Below are positions 38,960 to 47,402 of a stretch of DNA of 64,000 nucleotides, piece after piece. Under the pieces are notes generated by a model, which saw only the letters and a program-made list of their open reading frames with translations, did not search any database and was not told where the DNA came from. Location: positions 124,001 through 188,000 of the forward strand of contig JAJPHT010000030.1 of the NCBI GenBank assembly GCA_021325135.1, in the 5' to 3' direction. The stretch is from Pseudomonadota bacterium (GTDB taxonomy: Archaea > Thermoplasmatota > SW-10-69-26 > JACQPN01 > JAJPHT01). Within the stretch, counting starts at the first letter, position 1; each line of letters opens with the position of its first letter. Both the position numbers and the translations under genes were made by a program.

Positions 38960-40808
38960 GCAGGGCGGCCACTGCGAGGGGCGCCCACGCGCCCGCGCCC
39001 GGCGTCGCCTTCTCGGGCGGGCGCCAGGCCCAGTCCTGCTCCATCCTCCCGCGCATCCACGCCGCCGCCTCCGTCGCGTTCCACAGGATGGCGCCCGCCT
39101 CGCGGTTCTCCGTCGCGCTGGCGCGGCCCCAGTTCATGCTCCCCACGTAGAGCGAGCCGTCGGCCACGACGGCCTTGGCGTGGAGCGTGCGGCCCGACGC
39201 GTCGACGCGCGCCGCGAGCGGCAGCCCCTCGCGCTGCGCCAGCGCGGAGAGGCGCTCCGCGTCCGCGCGGTTGCGCCCGTCGTCGTCCCGGCCGTCCAGG
39301 AGGAGCCGCACCTCGACGCCCCGGCGCGCGGCGTCCACCAGCGCGTCGAGGAACGGATCGGGCACGTCGCCGAAGCGCGCGTCGGCGAAGAGCATCTCCA
39401 CGTCGACGCGCTGCCGCGCCTCGCGGATCATGCGCAGCAGCGTGGCGTTGGACGCGCCGTCGTCGGGGGACAGCACCAGGGAGACGTTCCACGCGCCTTC
39501 CGCCCGGAAGAGGGGGCCCTCCGCGGCGCCGGCCCCGGGCGCGAGGTCCGCGGGCGGCGCGTCGCCCGCGTCGGGATGCACGTCGGGCCAGGGCGCCATG
39601 TCGGCGTCCATCACGGCCGCGAGGCGCGAGGCGAAGGTGGCGTTCTCCACCACCAGGCCGAAGCCGCGCGTCGAGCCCGCGCCGGGGACCGCCGGGAACG
39701 ATCCCGCGTGGAGGTTGTCGGTCGATATCAAAGCCCGCTCGCGGTCCACGACGAGCGCCTTGGCGTGGAGCGTCGGGTAGCGCGCGGGGAAGCCGGGCGC
39801 GCCGCCCAGCCACGCGACGCGGGCGCCCCGCGCCACCAGGGCGGAGACGATCCCGGGCTCCTCGGCGGGGCGGCCCCCCACGGGCGCGCCCTCCAGCAGC
39901 GCGCGCACCTCGACGCCCCGCGCAAGGGCGCGCGAGAGCGCGGCGGCCACGTCGGGGCTGGTCAGCGTGTACGCCTCCACGAGGACCTCCCGCCGCGCGC
40001 CATCGAGAAGGGAGACGACGGGCGCCGCGCCCGCGTCGGGCGTCGCGAAGAGGGCGATGGCGCCTTCGATCTCCAAGGGGGCCCCGTCCTCCGCGGTCCG
40101 CCCGAGGCGCACGATCCCCTCCGCGCGCAGCGCCTCGCCTGGGCCTGGCGCGGGGCCCTCCAGCGCGGCCTCGACGCGGCCCGCCGCGCGCAGCGTCCAC
40201 GGCCCGTGGCGCGGCGCCTTGGCCTCGAACGTCTCGCCCGGCGCCAGGGTGATATCAGGCAGGGGCGCTCCGAGGGCGCGGCCCGCGAGGCGCAGCGGCC
40301 CCGCGCCGTCGTTGCGCAGGATGGCCGCCCCCTGGCGGACCTCGACGAGGGCGGGCCGGTCGGGCGGAGGGAGCGCGTGGTCCCCTGTGTCATCGCGCCA
40401 CCCGGCGGCGCCGGGCAGGAGCGGCAGCAGCGCGGTGCCCTCCACGACGGGCACCCGCAGGATGATATCACCGTCGCGGCCCACCAGGGAGGCGTTGCCC
40501 GCGGCGGCGACCGAGGCCAAGGGGGAATCCACCAACGAGACGCGCGCCGAGGCGGCGGCTTTCGCGCTGCCGCCGCCCGCGGGCCGCAGCCGCGCCGTGA
40601 GGTCCGCGCCGCTGGCCGCCAGCGTGGAGCATCCCGCCTCCACGGGCGCGTATCTTGCGGGCTCCAGGCGCAGCTCGCCGGGCCGGTCCACGCACGCCTC
40701 CACCAGGTAGGGGAGCCCCGCGCCGGCCTCCGCGGGGGCGTGGAGCGTCACGGACCAGGCCGAGGCCACGGGGCTGAGCAGCAGGGCGACCAGCAGCGGG
40801 CGGAGCAC
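38919..40808 (-). CDS. Secreted phospholipase-D-family protein with PGA-CTERM-like tail
   Basis: 629 residues from a GTG. The signal peptide LLVALLLSPVASAWS is followed by ~240 residues of beta-rich sequence. Two PLD catalytic motifs are present: LHAKALVVD...STDN (~346-360) and LHAKAVVAD...SMNW (~541-555). Both HxKx4D motifs are complete, so hydrolysis of a phosphodiester (lipid or nucleic acid) is expected. The C-terminus has PGAGAWAPLAVAALLSW plus RARGRDRRRS: a PG motif, hydrophobic helix and Arg cluster like archaeal sorting tails (PGF-CTERM type). It would be a surface-attached enzyme. Confidence 0.85.
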   Translation of the reverse strand: MLRPLLVALLLSPVASAWSVTLHAPAEAGAGLPYLVEACVDRPGELRLEPARYAPVEAGCSTLAASGADLTARLRPAGGGSAKAAASARVSLVDSPLASVAAAGNASLVGRDGDIILRVPVVEGTALLPLLPGAAGWRDDTGDHALPPPDRPALVEVRQGAAILRNDGAGPLRLAGRALGAPLPDITLAPGETFEAKAPRHGPWTLRAAGRVEAALEGPAPGPGEALRAEGIVRLGRTAEDGAPLEIEGAIALFATPDAGAAPVVSLLDGARREVLVEAYTLTSPDVAAALSRALARGVEVRALLEGAPVGGRPAEEPGIVSALVARGARVAWLGGAPGFPARYPTLHAKALVVDRERALISTDNLHAGSFPAVPGAGSTRGFGLVVENATFASRLAAVMDADMAPWPDVHPDAGDAPPADLAPGAGAAEGPLFRAEGAWNVSLVLSPDDGASNATLLRMIREARQRVDVEMLFADARFGDVPDPFLDALVDAARRGVEVRLLLDGRDDDGRNRADAERLSALAQREGLPLAARVDASGRTLHAKAVVADGSLYVGSMNWGRASATENREAGAILWNATEAAAWMRGRMEQDWAWRPPEKATPGAGAWAPLAVAALLSWRARGRDRRRS

Positions 40809-40930
40809 GGGAGAGGGAGCGCGCGGGAGGGCTTGACCCTCCTCCCGGAATCACCCGTCGCAGCCGCGCAACGGTGAACCCTCTGGGACGTGGGAGCGCC
40901 CATCAAATACCTCCCCCGGGCTGCTGGGGC

Positions 40931-41833
40931 GTGCTCCGCCGCGACCTTCTCCTCGGCATCGCCCTCCTTGCCCTCGTCCTGGGGGGCCTCTACATCTACA
41001 CGGGCACGTGGCCCCCCGCCGTCATCGTGGAGAGCGGGAGCATGATGCACGCGGACTCGGAGGTCACCTACGGCCGCATCGGCACCATCGACCCGGGCGA
41101 CCTCGTCCTGGTGAAGCACGTCAAGGGGCCCGAGGACGTGGGGACCCTCGTCGAGGGCTCGCGGGGGAGCTACGGGAAGCCGGGCGACGTGCTGATCTAC
41201 CACCCGGGGGGCGACGCCGCCGCGACGCCCATCATCCACCGCGCGCTGGCCTACATCGAGGTGCGCCCCGGCCCCCTCTACTGGGTGCGCTGGTCCGACG
41301 AAGCGCCCTGCGAAGGGGGCGCGTCCAAGGCGCGCGACGAGGGGCACTCGTGGTGCGTCTACGCGGGCAACGGCGTGCTGGTGCCCTCCGCCTCGCTGGG
41401 CGTCCCGGGGCCGGGCGGGAGCCTCCAGCCGTACCGGCCGCAGGCGACGGGCTTCGTGACCAAGGGGGACCACAACGCCTACATCGACCCCGTGGGGCCC
41501 ATCTCCCACGACGCGCAGGGGCGCCCCTCGCCCGTCCTCGCGGGCTGGATCGAGGGCAAGGCGCGCGGCGAGCTTCCCTGGCTGGGCCTCGTGAAGCTCG
41601 CCCTCGCCGGGAAGCCCAACCAGCCCGACCCGCCCGCGGATTGGACCAAGGTGGGGAGCGCCTACGCGCCCCGCGACCTGTGGGTCATGCTGGCCGTGTC
41701 GCTGGGGCTCCTCGTGGGCGCCCCCCTGGGGTGGGACGCGTGGCGCGCGCTCCAGAGGAGACGCAGGTCGCGGGAGCCGGTTCCTTCCCAGGGAGCGAAG
41801 CCTCAAGAAAGAGGCCCGCCTCCCGGGACGTGA
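40931..41833 (+). CDS. Signal peptidase I, archaeal type
   Basis: 300 residues. An N-terminal membrane helix (LLLGIALLALVLGGLYIY) is followed by the catalytic Ser37 in VESGSMMH, GDLVLVKHV, His103 in IIHRALAY (archaeal/ER-type His in place of the bacterial Lys), and Asp residues in TKGDHNAYIDPVG (~180-186). A C-terminal helix (WVMLAVSLGLLVGAPLG) gives a second membrane pass. It cleaves Sec signal peptides outside the membrane. A GTG 57 bases upstream is in frame, but TATA-like TCAAATACCT sits ~26 bases before the chosen GTG. Its TGA overlaps the next ATG. Confidence 0.9.
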   Translation: MLRRDLLLGIALLALVLGGLYIYTGTWPPAVIVESGSMMHADSEVTYGRIGTIDPGDLVLVKHVKGPEDVGTLVEGSRGSYGKPGDVLIYHPGGDAAATPIIHRALAYIEVRPGPLYWVRWSDEAPCEGGASKARDEGHSWCVYAGNGVLVPSASLGVPGPGGSLQPYRPQATGFVTKGDHNAYIDPVGPISHDAQGRPSPVLAGWIEGKARGELPWLGLVKLALAGKPNQPDPPADWTKVGSAYAPRDLWVMLAVSLGLLVGAPLGWDAWRALQRRRRSREPVPSQGAKPQERGPPPGT

Positions 41834-42795
41834 TGTCCGTCCACAAGGTGGTGATCGTCGGGTCGGGCCCCGCCGGCCTGACGGCCGCGCTCTACGCCGC
41901 CCGCGCCAACCTCGACCCCCTCGTCATCGCCGGCTACGAGGCGGGCGGCCAGCTCATGATCACCACCGAGGTGGAGAACTACCCCGGCTTCCCCGAGGGC
42001 ATCCAGGGCCCCGAGCTGATGGAGAAGTTCCGCAAGCAGGCCGAGCGCTTCGGCACGAAGTTCATCGACAAGAACGTCACCAGCGTGGACTTCTCCAGGC
42101 GCCCCTTCACGCTGGACGTGGAGGGCGAGAAGATCCAGGCCAAGAGCGTCATCGTCGCCACCGGCGCCTCCGCCAAGTGGCTGGGCCTCGCCAACGAGAC
42201 GCGCCTGCGCGGCCACGGCGTGAGCGCGTGCGCGACGTGCGACGGCTTCTTCTTCAAGGGCAAGGAGATCGCCGTCGTGGGCGGCGGCGACACCGCCATG
42301 GAGGAGACCAGCTTCCTCACCAAGTTCGCCAGCAAGGTCTACCTCATCCACCGGAGGAACGAGTTCCGCGCCTCCAAGATCATGCAGGAGCGCGTCCTCT
42401 CCAACCCCAAGGTGGAGGTCGTCTACGACACCGTCGTCGAGGACGTGCTGGGCGAGAAGACCGTCGAGGCGCTCGCGCTGAGGAACCTCAAGACCGGCGC
42501 CAAGAGCAAGCTCGCCGTGGGCGGCTTCTTCCTCGCCATCGGCCACCAGCCCAACACGCAGATCTTCCAGGGCCAGCTGGACATCGACGAGAAGGGCTAC
42601 ATCCGCACGCACGGCCCCCTGGAGACGCGCACCAACGTCGAGGGCGTCTTCGTCGCGGGCGACGTGTTCGACCAGCGCTACCGCCAGGCCATCACCGCCG
42701 CGGGCTCCGGTTGCAAGGCGGCCATCGACGTGGAGCGCTGGCTCCACGAGCACGACGCCACGCACCCGCCCATCAACACGGAGAAGAACTGGTAG
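41833..42795 (+). CDS. trxB: Thioredoxin reductase
   Basis: 320 residues. FAD-binding GSGPAGLTAALYAA (~10-23) and GGQLMITTEVENYPGFP are conserved. The redox-active pair is C133-ATC-C136 (GVSACATCDGFF). The NAD(P)H-binding loop is VVGGGDTAMEE (~153-163) followed by HRRNEFRASK, whose HRR suggests NADPH preference as in TrxB. The final FAD motif is GVFVAGDVFD. It reduces thioredoxin-like proteins using NAD(P)H. The ATG overlaps the signal peptidase stop (TGATG), so the two are co-transcribed. The 3' end overlaps the convergent regulator gene by 23 bases. Confidence 0.95.
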   Translation: MSVHKVVIVGSGPAGLTAALYAARANLDPLVIAGYEAGGQLMITTEVENYPGFPEGIQGPELMEKFRKQAERFGTKFIDKNVTSVDFSRRPFTLDVEGEKIQAKSVIVATGASAKWLGLANETRLRGHGVSACATCDGFFFKGKEIAVVGGGDTAMEETSFLTKFASKVYLIHRRNEFRASKIMQERVLSNPKVEVVYDTVVEDVLGEKTVEALALRNLKTGAKSKLAVGGFFLAIGHQPNTQIFQGQLDIDEKGYIRTHGPLETRTNVEGVFVAGDVFDQRYRQAITAAGSGCKAAIDVERWLHEHDATHPPINTEKNW

Positions 42796-44332
42796 GCCGC
42801 GACACCATCGTCGGCCGGGCTCCCGCGCGCACGACGCGCCCCTCCTCCGCGAGCCGGTCCAGGTGGTGGCTCAACAGCTGCCGCGAGACGCCCACCCGCT
42901 CCCGCAGGTCGCGCACGTCCAGGGGGGCGCCGTCCTCCGGAAGCGCGTCGAGGATGCGCTGCGCGACGGGGTGCAGCGCGGCGGCGACGGTCTGGGCCCC
43001 GGCGGGGTAGACGCGCGCCCGGCCGCCGCGGCGGTCCAGCCGCAGGAGGCCTCCCTTCTCCAGCATGCGGACGTGGAAGCGCGCGACGCTCCACGAGAGG
43101 CCCGCGCGCCGGCCAAGCTCCCTCAGGTGGAGGCCCGGCTCCTGCCGCGCGATCTCGTGCAGCCGGCGCCGCCGCTCATGGAGGAGCAGGTCGCGGGGCG
43201 CGAGGCGCGTGTAGAGGGGTGCGAGCACGCGCAGGAGCACCAGCAGCGCGACGCCGACCAGGGTCGCCTCCACCGCGGGCGCGGCGAGGCCGGCGCGCGG
43301 CGACGCGTCCACCACCGGCGCACCGCCCACGGAGAGCGCGTCGAAGCCGCCGGAGGCCGCGTAGGGGAACGGCCCCAGGGCGGCGCTCCGCTCCAGGGGT
43401 GATATCACGAGGTCGCCCGAGGCGTGGAGCGGCTCGTCCTGGAACGGGTGGCCGCCGCGCTCGTCGCGGTACTCGCCGGTGGCGTGCGGCGCGTCCAGCG
43501 TCCCGCGCAGCCGCCACTGGACGGTGGGGCCCGAGATCCCCCAGTGGCCGGTGACGGGGATGGACGCGCGGCGCGCCTCGCCGTGGAAGAGGAGGCGCGT
43601 CTCGCGCTGGACGACGCCCCCGGGCGAGGTGGACTCGGTGTGGTTGCCCAGCTGCACCGTCTGGAGCGTGCCGTTCCCGTCGAGGAACGTCGCGACGCCG
43701 CCGATCACCATGAGGCTCACCGGGCCGCTGGCGTTGATGGCGTCTCCCGCGAGGACGGGGAAGCCCTCGGCGGAAGCCTGCGGATAGTCGCCCGCGAAGA
43801 GCCAGCCCGCCTGCCACGTCCAGTCGACGTAAGGGGGCGGCCGGTAGGGGAGGAAGGGGGTGGGGTCCACCTGCGAGGCGGCGTAGCCCGCGTAGGCGTG
43901 CGCGAGCCTCACGGGGAATCCCGCAAGGTGCCCCGCGCCCTCCAGCGAGACGACGCCGCCGGGCTGCGCCACGAGGGTGAAGCGCAGAAGCTCGTCGTCC
44001 ATCCTCACCGAGAGATGCGAGGAGCGCACGGAGAAGTTCTGGTCCTTCGCAGAGCCCAGGGGCGGGTTGTAGGAGCCGTACTGCGCGGGCACGTTGGCGT
44101 GGGCGACCTCCCACGCGCTCACGGTGATGGTGCCGTTCCCCAGCTCAAGCGCGAAGGCTCCGCTGGCGTGGGCGTCCTCCATCTCCACGATGCCCTCCGG
44201 CGCCCTCGCCTCCACCACGCCGTCCATCTCCACAGAGGCGGAGGAGGACCACGACAGGCCGTCGACGGCGGCGGAGGCGAGGGGCAGGAGAAGGAGGAGA
44301 ACGACTCCTCCCGGGGCCAGAAGCCTCCGCAC
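42773..44332 (-). CDS. Membrane-anchored transcription regulator with two winged helices
   Basis: About 519 residues. The GTG is chosen because TATA-like CCTACGAT lies ~25 bases upstream; an in-frame TTG 15 bases earlier is the alternative. A signal peptide (APGGVVLLLLLPLASA) precedes a ~330-residue beta-rich exported domain with sequons. A transmembrane helix (VEATLVGVALLVLLRVLA) is followed by two cytoplasmic winged-helix domains: HEIARQEPGLHLRELGRRAG (to RARVYPAG), and ILDALPEDGAPLDVRDLRER (to VVRAG). This is a one-component sensor: outside domain, single membrane pass, inside DNA-binding pair. Signal and targets unknown; next to trxB and signal peptidase, envelope or redox stress is a reasonable guess. 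Confidence 0.8.
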   Translation of the reverse strand: MRRLLAPGGVVLLLLLPLASAAVDGLSWSSSASVEMDGVVEARAPEGIVEMEDAHASGAFALELGNGTITVSAWEVAHANVPAQYGSYNPPLGSAKDQNFSVRSSHLSVRMDDELLRFTLVAQPGGVVSLEGAGHLAGFPVRLAHAYAGYAASQVDPTPFLPYRPPPYVDWTWQAGWLFAGDYPQASAEGFPVLAGDAINASGPVSLMVIGGVATFLDGNGTLQTVQLGNHTESTSPGGVVQRETRLLFHGEARRASIPVTGHWGISGPTVQWRLRGTLDAPHATGEYRDERGGHPFQDEPLHASGDLVISPLERSAALGPFPYAASGGFDALSVGGAPVVDASPRAGLAAPAVEATLVGVALLVLLRVLAPLYTRLAPRDLLLHERRRRLHEIARQEPGLHLRELGRRAGLSWSVARFHVRMLEKGGLLRLDRRGGRARVYPAGAQTVAAALHPVAQRILDALPEDGAPLDVRDLRERVGVSRQLLSHHLDRLAEEGRVVRAGARPTMVSRPTSSSPC

Positions 44333-44369
44333 GATGCGTCCTCGCAAGGATCGTAGGCTTCGCGCGGCT

Positions 44370-44843
44370 TCAACGCTTTTGCGGCCCAGCGGTTTGCCTT
44401 TCCTCGTCGAGGAGCCTCACGCCGATGGGCCGCGGCTCGCGCGCGGCGCGGACGAGGCTGCCCAGCACGGCGACCGCGCCCGAGGGGTCCTGGAGGTCGC
44501 GCACGCGCAGGGGCCTGCCCGAGGCGCGCGCCACCACGAGGTCGGTGCTCCACAGGTCCCGCTCCAGCCGCACGGCGCGCACGTCCGCGAAGCGCACCGC
44601 CTCCTCGCGCCACGCGCGGCGCACCACGAGGCGACGCCGCGTGGCGATCACCTCCGCGCGCAGGCGCAGGCCCGCGACGCCGTAGGCGGCGGCCAGCAGC
44701 ACGACGACGCCGGCGGCCCACGGCAGGCGCAGCGCGGCCAGGAGGAGCGCGAACGCACAGCCCAGCGCCGTGCCCAGGAGGGGGAGGCCCGCGCTCTGCG
44801 TCAGCCGATAGAGCGGCTCGTCGGAGTCGCCGGGCGCGGCCAT
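44370..44843 (-). CDS. Membrane protein with PH-like (bPH2/DUF304-type) domain
   Basis: 157 residues from MAAPGDSDEPLYRLTQ. Two transmembrane segments (LLGTALGCAFALLLAAL and WAAGVVVLLAAAYGVAG) are followed by a beta-rich domain (LRAEVIATRRRLVVRRAWRE, FADVRAVRLERDLWSTDLVV). Its pattern of strand, TRRRL, strand and DVR matches bacterial PH-like domains. Function unknown in this family. The long open frame upstream is antisense to the epimerase gene and was not used. Confidence 0.7.
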   Translation of the reverse strand: MAAPGDSDEPLYRLTQSAGLPLLGTALGCAFALLLAALRLPWAAGVVVLLAAAYGVAGLRLRAEVIATRRRLVVRRAWREEAVRFADVRAVRLERDLWSTDLVVARASGRPLRVRDLQDPSGAVAVLGSLVRAAREPRPIGVRLLDEERQTAGPQKR

Positions 44844-44930
44844 GGAAGGGCCTCTCCCCGCGCATGGATGAAGCGCACGCCTTTCCTGAACCTCCCCAAG
44901 GCTCAAGGGGGGTCTCCCCGGTGCGCGGCC

Positions 44931-45344
44931 ATGCGCGTCAAGCGGATCGACCATCTGGGCGTCGCGGTCGCCGACCTCGCCGCCGCGAAGCGCCTCTACG
45001 AGGACCTGCTGGGCCTCAAGCTCACCCACGAGGAGGTCGTCCAGGACCAGGGCGTCCGCACGCTGTTCTACCCCCTGGCGGGCGTCAAGCTGGAGCTGCT
45101 GGAGTCCATCACGCCCGACGGCCCCATCGCCAAACACCTCGCGAGCCGCGGCCCCGGCATCCAGCACCTCGCCGTCGAGGTGGAGGACATCGACGCCGCC
45201 ATCGCGGAGCTGAAGGCCAAGGGCGTCCGCATGATCGACCAGGAGCCGCGCCGCGGCGTCGAGAACAGCCGCATCGCCTTCGTCCACCCCAAGGACACCC
45301 ACGGCGTCCTGCTGGAATTGGTGGAGCTGCCCCCCAAGGTCTGA
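44931..45344 (+). CDS. mce: Methylmalonyl-CoA epimerase
   Basis: 137 residues, the usual length. It is a VOC/glyoxalase fold with IDHLGVAVADLAAAKRLYED and, in the second half, GIQHLAVEVEDIDAAIAELK. The metal ligands are His in DHLGVAV, Glu in KLELLE, His in QHLAVEV and Glu in LLELVEL. It interconverts (R)- and (S)-methylmalonyl-CoA in propionyl-CoA or odd-chain and amino-acid metabolism. No mutase gene is nearby in the window. The ATG follows GTGCGCGGCC without a clear ribosome site. Confidence 0.92.
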   Translation: MRVKRIDHLGVAVADLAAAKRLYEDLLGLKLTHEEVVQDQGVRTLFYPLAGVKLELLESITPDGPIAKHLASRGPGIQHLAVEVEDIDAAIAELKAKGVRMIDQEPRRGVENSRIAFVHPKDTHGVLLELVELPPKV

Positions 45345-45400
45345 CGCTCGAGGGCATCCATTTCGTTCGGTGAAAGGGGCCCGTCGGCGAAGAAACCGCA

Positions 45401-45417
45401 TCTTCGGCCTCCGAAGA
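45401..45417. terminator. Hairpin downstream of the epimerase gene
   Basis: TCTTCGG-CCT-CCGAAGA is a perfect 7-bp inverted repeat 57 bases after the epimerase stop and just before a possible small gene. It could end or stabilise the epimerase message, or be an operator for the small gene. No clear T-run follows. Confidence 0.35.
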
Positions 45418-45421
45418 GGAT

Positions 45422-45682
45422 ATGTCCATGGTGGCGCACGCGCGCCTGACGATGCCCTCGCACTCCCTCTTCCACGACCCGCCCCTCACGCCGCCCCGGC
45501 CCGGCCGCGAGCAGCGCGACCACGAGAGGTATCTCCTGGACACAGCCGCCTCGCGAGGCGGCTTGTCGGCACTGTTGCCTGCGGGCAACCGCGCCGACAC
45601 GCACGCCGAGCGCCGCGCGCCCGACCGGCCGCGCCGCCCCCTCCTCGCGCGCGCCCTCGCCCTCGTGGGCGTCCGCTCCTGA
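45422..45682 (+). CDS. Doubtful small hypothetical protein
   Basis: 86 residues from MSMVAHARLTMPSHSL, filling the gap between the epimerase and the convergent lrp gene. The composition is Arg/Pro/Ala-rich with a hydrophobic patch (ARALALVGVRS) and no motif. It may be a chance frame in GC-rich DNA. It is kept because the gap otherwise contains only the hairpin and the frame fills it almost exactly. Confidence 0.3.
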   Translation: MSMVAHARLTMPSHSLFHDPPLTPPRPGREQRDHERYLLDTAASRGGLSALLPAGNRADTHAERRAPDRPRRPLLARALALVGVRS

Positions 45683-45685
45683 GGC

Positions 45686-46171
45686 TCAGCGCGACACCAC
45701 GGGCAGCGCCGCCGGCTCCACCGGCAGGTGCCCCGTCTCCTTCTTCGTGCCCAGCACCACCGTCGTCTTCGTGCCCACGACGGCCGGAACCGCGGCGATC
45801 TTCTCCGAGAGCAGCGCCCGCAGCCCCTCGATGTCCGCCACGCGCACCTTGAGGAGATAGCAATCCTCCCCCGCGATGGTGTGGATCTCCAGGATCTCCG
45901 GCACGCGCGAGAGCGCCTCCGCCACGCCGCCGTGCTCGCGCCCCTCCGTCTTCACCTGGATGAACGCCACCAGGCTGCGCCCCAGGAGCCTCGGGTTGAG
46001 CCGCGCCTCGTACCCCAGCACGTAGCCGCGCTCCTCCAGCTTCCGGATGCGCTCCAGGATCGCCGAGGGCACCATGCCCAGCTGGCGGGCGATCTCCGCG
46101 TTGGAGACGCGGGCGTTCTGCTGCAGCGCGCGCAGGATCTTCCGGTCCACGTCGTCCAGGGTCGTGGGCAT
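45686..46171 (-). CDS. Lrp/AsnC-family transcriptional regulator
   Basis: 161 residues. The N-terminal HTH is canonical (LDDVDRKILRALQQNARVSN, AEIARQLGMVPSAILERIRK). The C-terminal RAM/AsnC ligand domain has the alpha/beta pattern (LVAFIQVKTEGREHG, EILEIHTIAGEDCYLLKVRV). Such proteins form dimers or octamers and regulate genes in response to amino acids. TATA-like CCCTTATGAC (46,205-46,196) lies ~27 bases before the ATG, and an array of CGAC/GTCG dyads sits just upstream of it, fitting autoregulation. Confidence 0.93.
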   Translation of the reverse strand: MPTTLDDVDRKILRALQQNARVSNAEIARQLGMVPSAILERIRKLEERGYVLGYEARLNPRLLGRSLVAFIQVKTEGREHGGVAEALSRVPEILEIHTIAGEDCYLLKVRVADIEGLRALLSEKIAAVPAVVGTKTTVVLGTKKETGHLPVEPAALPVVSR

Positions 46172-46544
46172 GACCCCTCCACCCTCGCCGGATCGTCATA
46201 AGGGTGCCCGAAACGGCGACGAACGTTCGTCGGAGGATGGATATCCTGCGCCGAACGACTGTCGTGACGAATCGTCGGCGACGGCTGCACGGGTGGGTCC
46301 GGGTGGCGCCAGGCGTGCACGCCTGGCGCCACCCGGACCCACCCGCCGCCGTGCGGCGTGACGATCCGTCGCCCCCGCGACCCGAACCTCCAAGCCCCCG
46401 TCGCGCGGCTCCTTCGGGCATGCTGCACGGCTCGCCCCCCTTCGAGCGCCCGGCCGCCGACCGTCTGCCTCCCGAGACGAGGCGGGCGCTGCAGCTGGAG
46501 CGCGTGACCACGCCCATTATGCGGGAGGGGCGCGTCGATCGGGC
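46172..46544. promoter_or_regulatory. Divergent regulatory region rich in dyads, with 54-bp perfect palindrome
   Basis: No gene here. Dyads with CGAC/GTCG half-sites are CGACGAACGTTCGTCG (46,217-46,232), ACGACTGTCGT (46,255-46,265) and GACGAATCGTC (46,266-46,276), with an imperfect copy at 46,360-46,370. They lie upstream of the lrp TATA box. A perfect 54-bp palindrome centred on GTGCAC spans 46,291-46,344 and is embedded in a longer imperfect one (~46,262-46,374). On the plus strand, CATTATGCG (~46,515) is a TATA box ~28 bases before the GTG of the dehydrogenase gene. Confidence 0.7.
46291..46344. repeat. 54-bp perfect palindrome
   Basis: Reading outwards from GTGCAC, each 27-base half is the exact reverse complement of the other (outer ends GGGTGGGTCC and GGACCCACCC). 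No bases separate the arms, so it could extrude as a cruciform or bind a large dimeric protein. A match this long cannot be accidental. Confidence 0.95.
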
Positions 46545-47396
46545 GTGGACCTTCCGCGGATGGATGGCAAGGTCGTTCTGGTCACGGGCGCGAGCAGCGG
46601 CATCGGCCTGGAGACCGCGCGGGGGCTCGCGCGGCTCGGGGCCTCGGTCGTGATGGCGGTGCGCGACGTCCGCAAGGGGGAGGCGGCCGCGGCGGAGATC
46701 CGTCGCGGGCTGCCGGACGCGCGGCTGGAGGTGATGCGCGTGGACCTGGCGGACCTGGACGACGTGCGCCGCTTCGCTCGGGAGTTCGCGGCGGGCCACG
46801 GCCGGCTTGACGTGCTGGTGAACAACGCGGGCTTCCACGTGGCCGGCTTCGAGCGGACGAAGCAGGGCTTCGAGAGCACGTTCGGCGTGAACCACCTGGG
46901 CCACTTCGTCCTGACGCGGGAGCTTCTTCCTCTTCTGGAGCGCAGCGCGCCCAGCCGCGTCGTGACGGTGGCCTCGGAGGCGCACCGCGGCGCGCGCGTC
47001 GACTGGGACGACCTTCAGCTGGAGCGACGCTGGAGCGGCATGCGGGCCTACGCGAACAGCAAGCTGCTCAACGTGTGGTTCGCGCGCGAGCTGACGCGGC
47101 GCCTGGCGGGCACGGGCGTCACGAGCAACGCGCTGCATCCGGGCAGCGTGCGCACGCAGTGGGGGCGCCGGCCCGAGTCGGGGCTCTTCCGCTGGGGCGT
47201 CAAGGTCGCGACGCCGTTTTTGATATCGCCAGAGAAGGGGGCCGACACCTCGATCTGGCTCGCGGCGAGCCCCGAGGTGGCGGGCGTCACGGGACGCTAC
47301 TTCCACCGGCGCCGCGAGGTGGAGCCCAGCGCGCTCGCGCGGGACGACGCGCAGGCGCGGCGGCTCTGGGACGTCAGCGAGGCGCTTGCGGGCTGA
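46545..47396 (+). CDS. Short-chain dehydrogenase/reductase (retinol-dehydrogenase-like)
   Basis: 283 residues from GTG. The Rossmann motif TGASSGIG (14-21), VDLADLDD, NNAG (~90-93), the catalytic Ser (VVTVASEAHRG) and YANSK (Tyr/Lys) are all present, so it should be an active NAD(P)-dependent oxidoreductase. The FGVNHLGHFVLT stretch is typical of the retinol/WW-oxidoreductase-like branch. Substrate unknown. The start is supported by a TATA box 28 bases upstream. It is convergent with the glycosyltransferase gene. Confidence 0.9.
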   Translation: MDLPRMDGKVVLVTGASSGIGLETARGLARLGASVVMAVRDVRKGEAAAAEIRRGLPDARLEVMRVDLADLDDVRRFAREFAAGHGRLDVLVNNAGFHVAGFERTKQGFESTFGVNHLGHFVLTRELLPLLERSAPSRVVTVASEAHRGARVDWDDLQLERRWSGMRAYANSKLLNVWFARELTRRLAGTGVTSNALHPGSVRTQWGRRPESGLFRWGVKVATPFLISPEKGADTSIWLAASPEVAGVTGRYFHRRREVEPSALARDDAQARRLWDVSEALAG

Positions 47397-47402
47397 AGGC
47401 GC

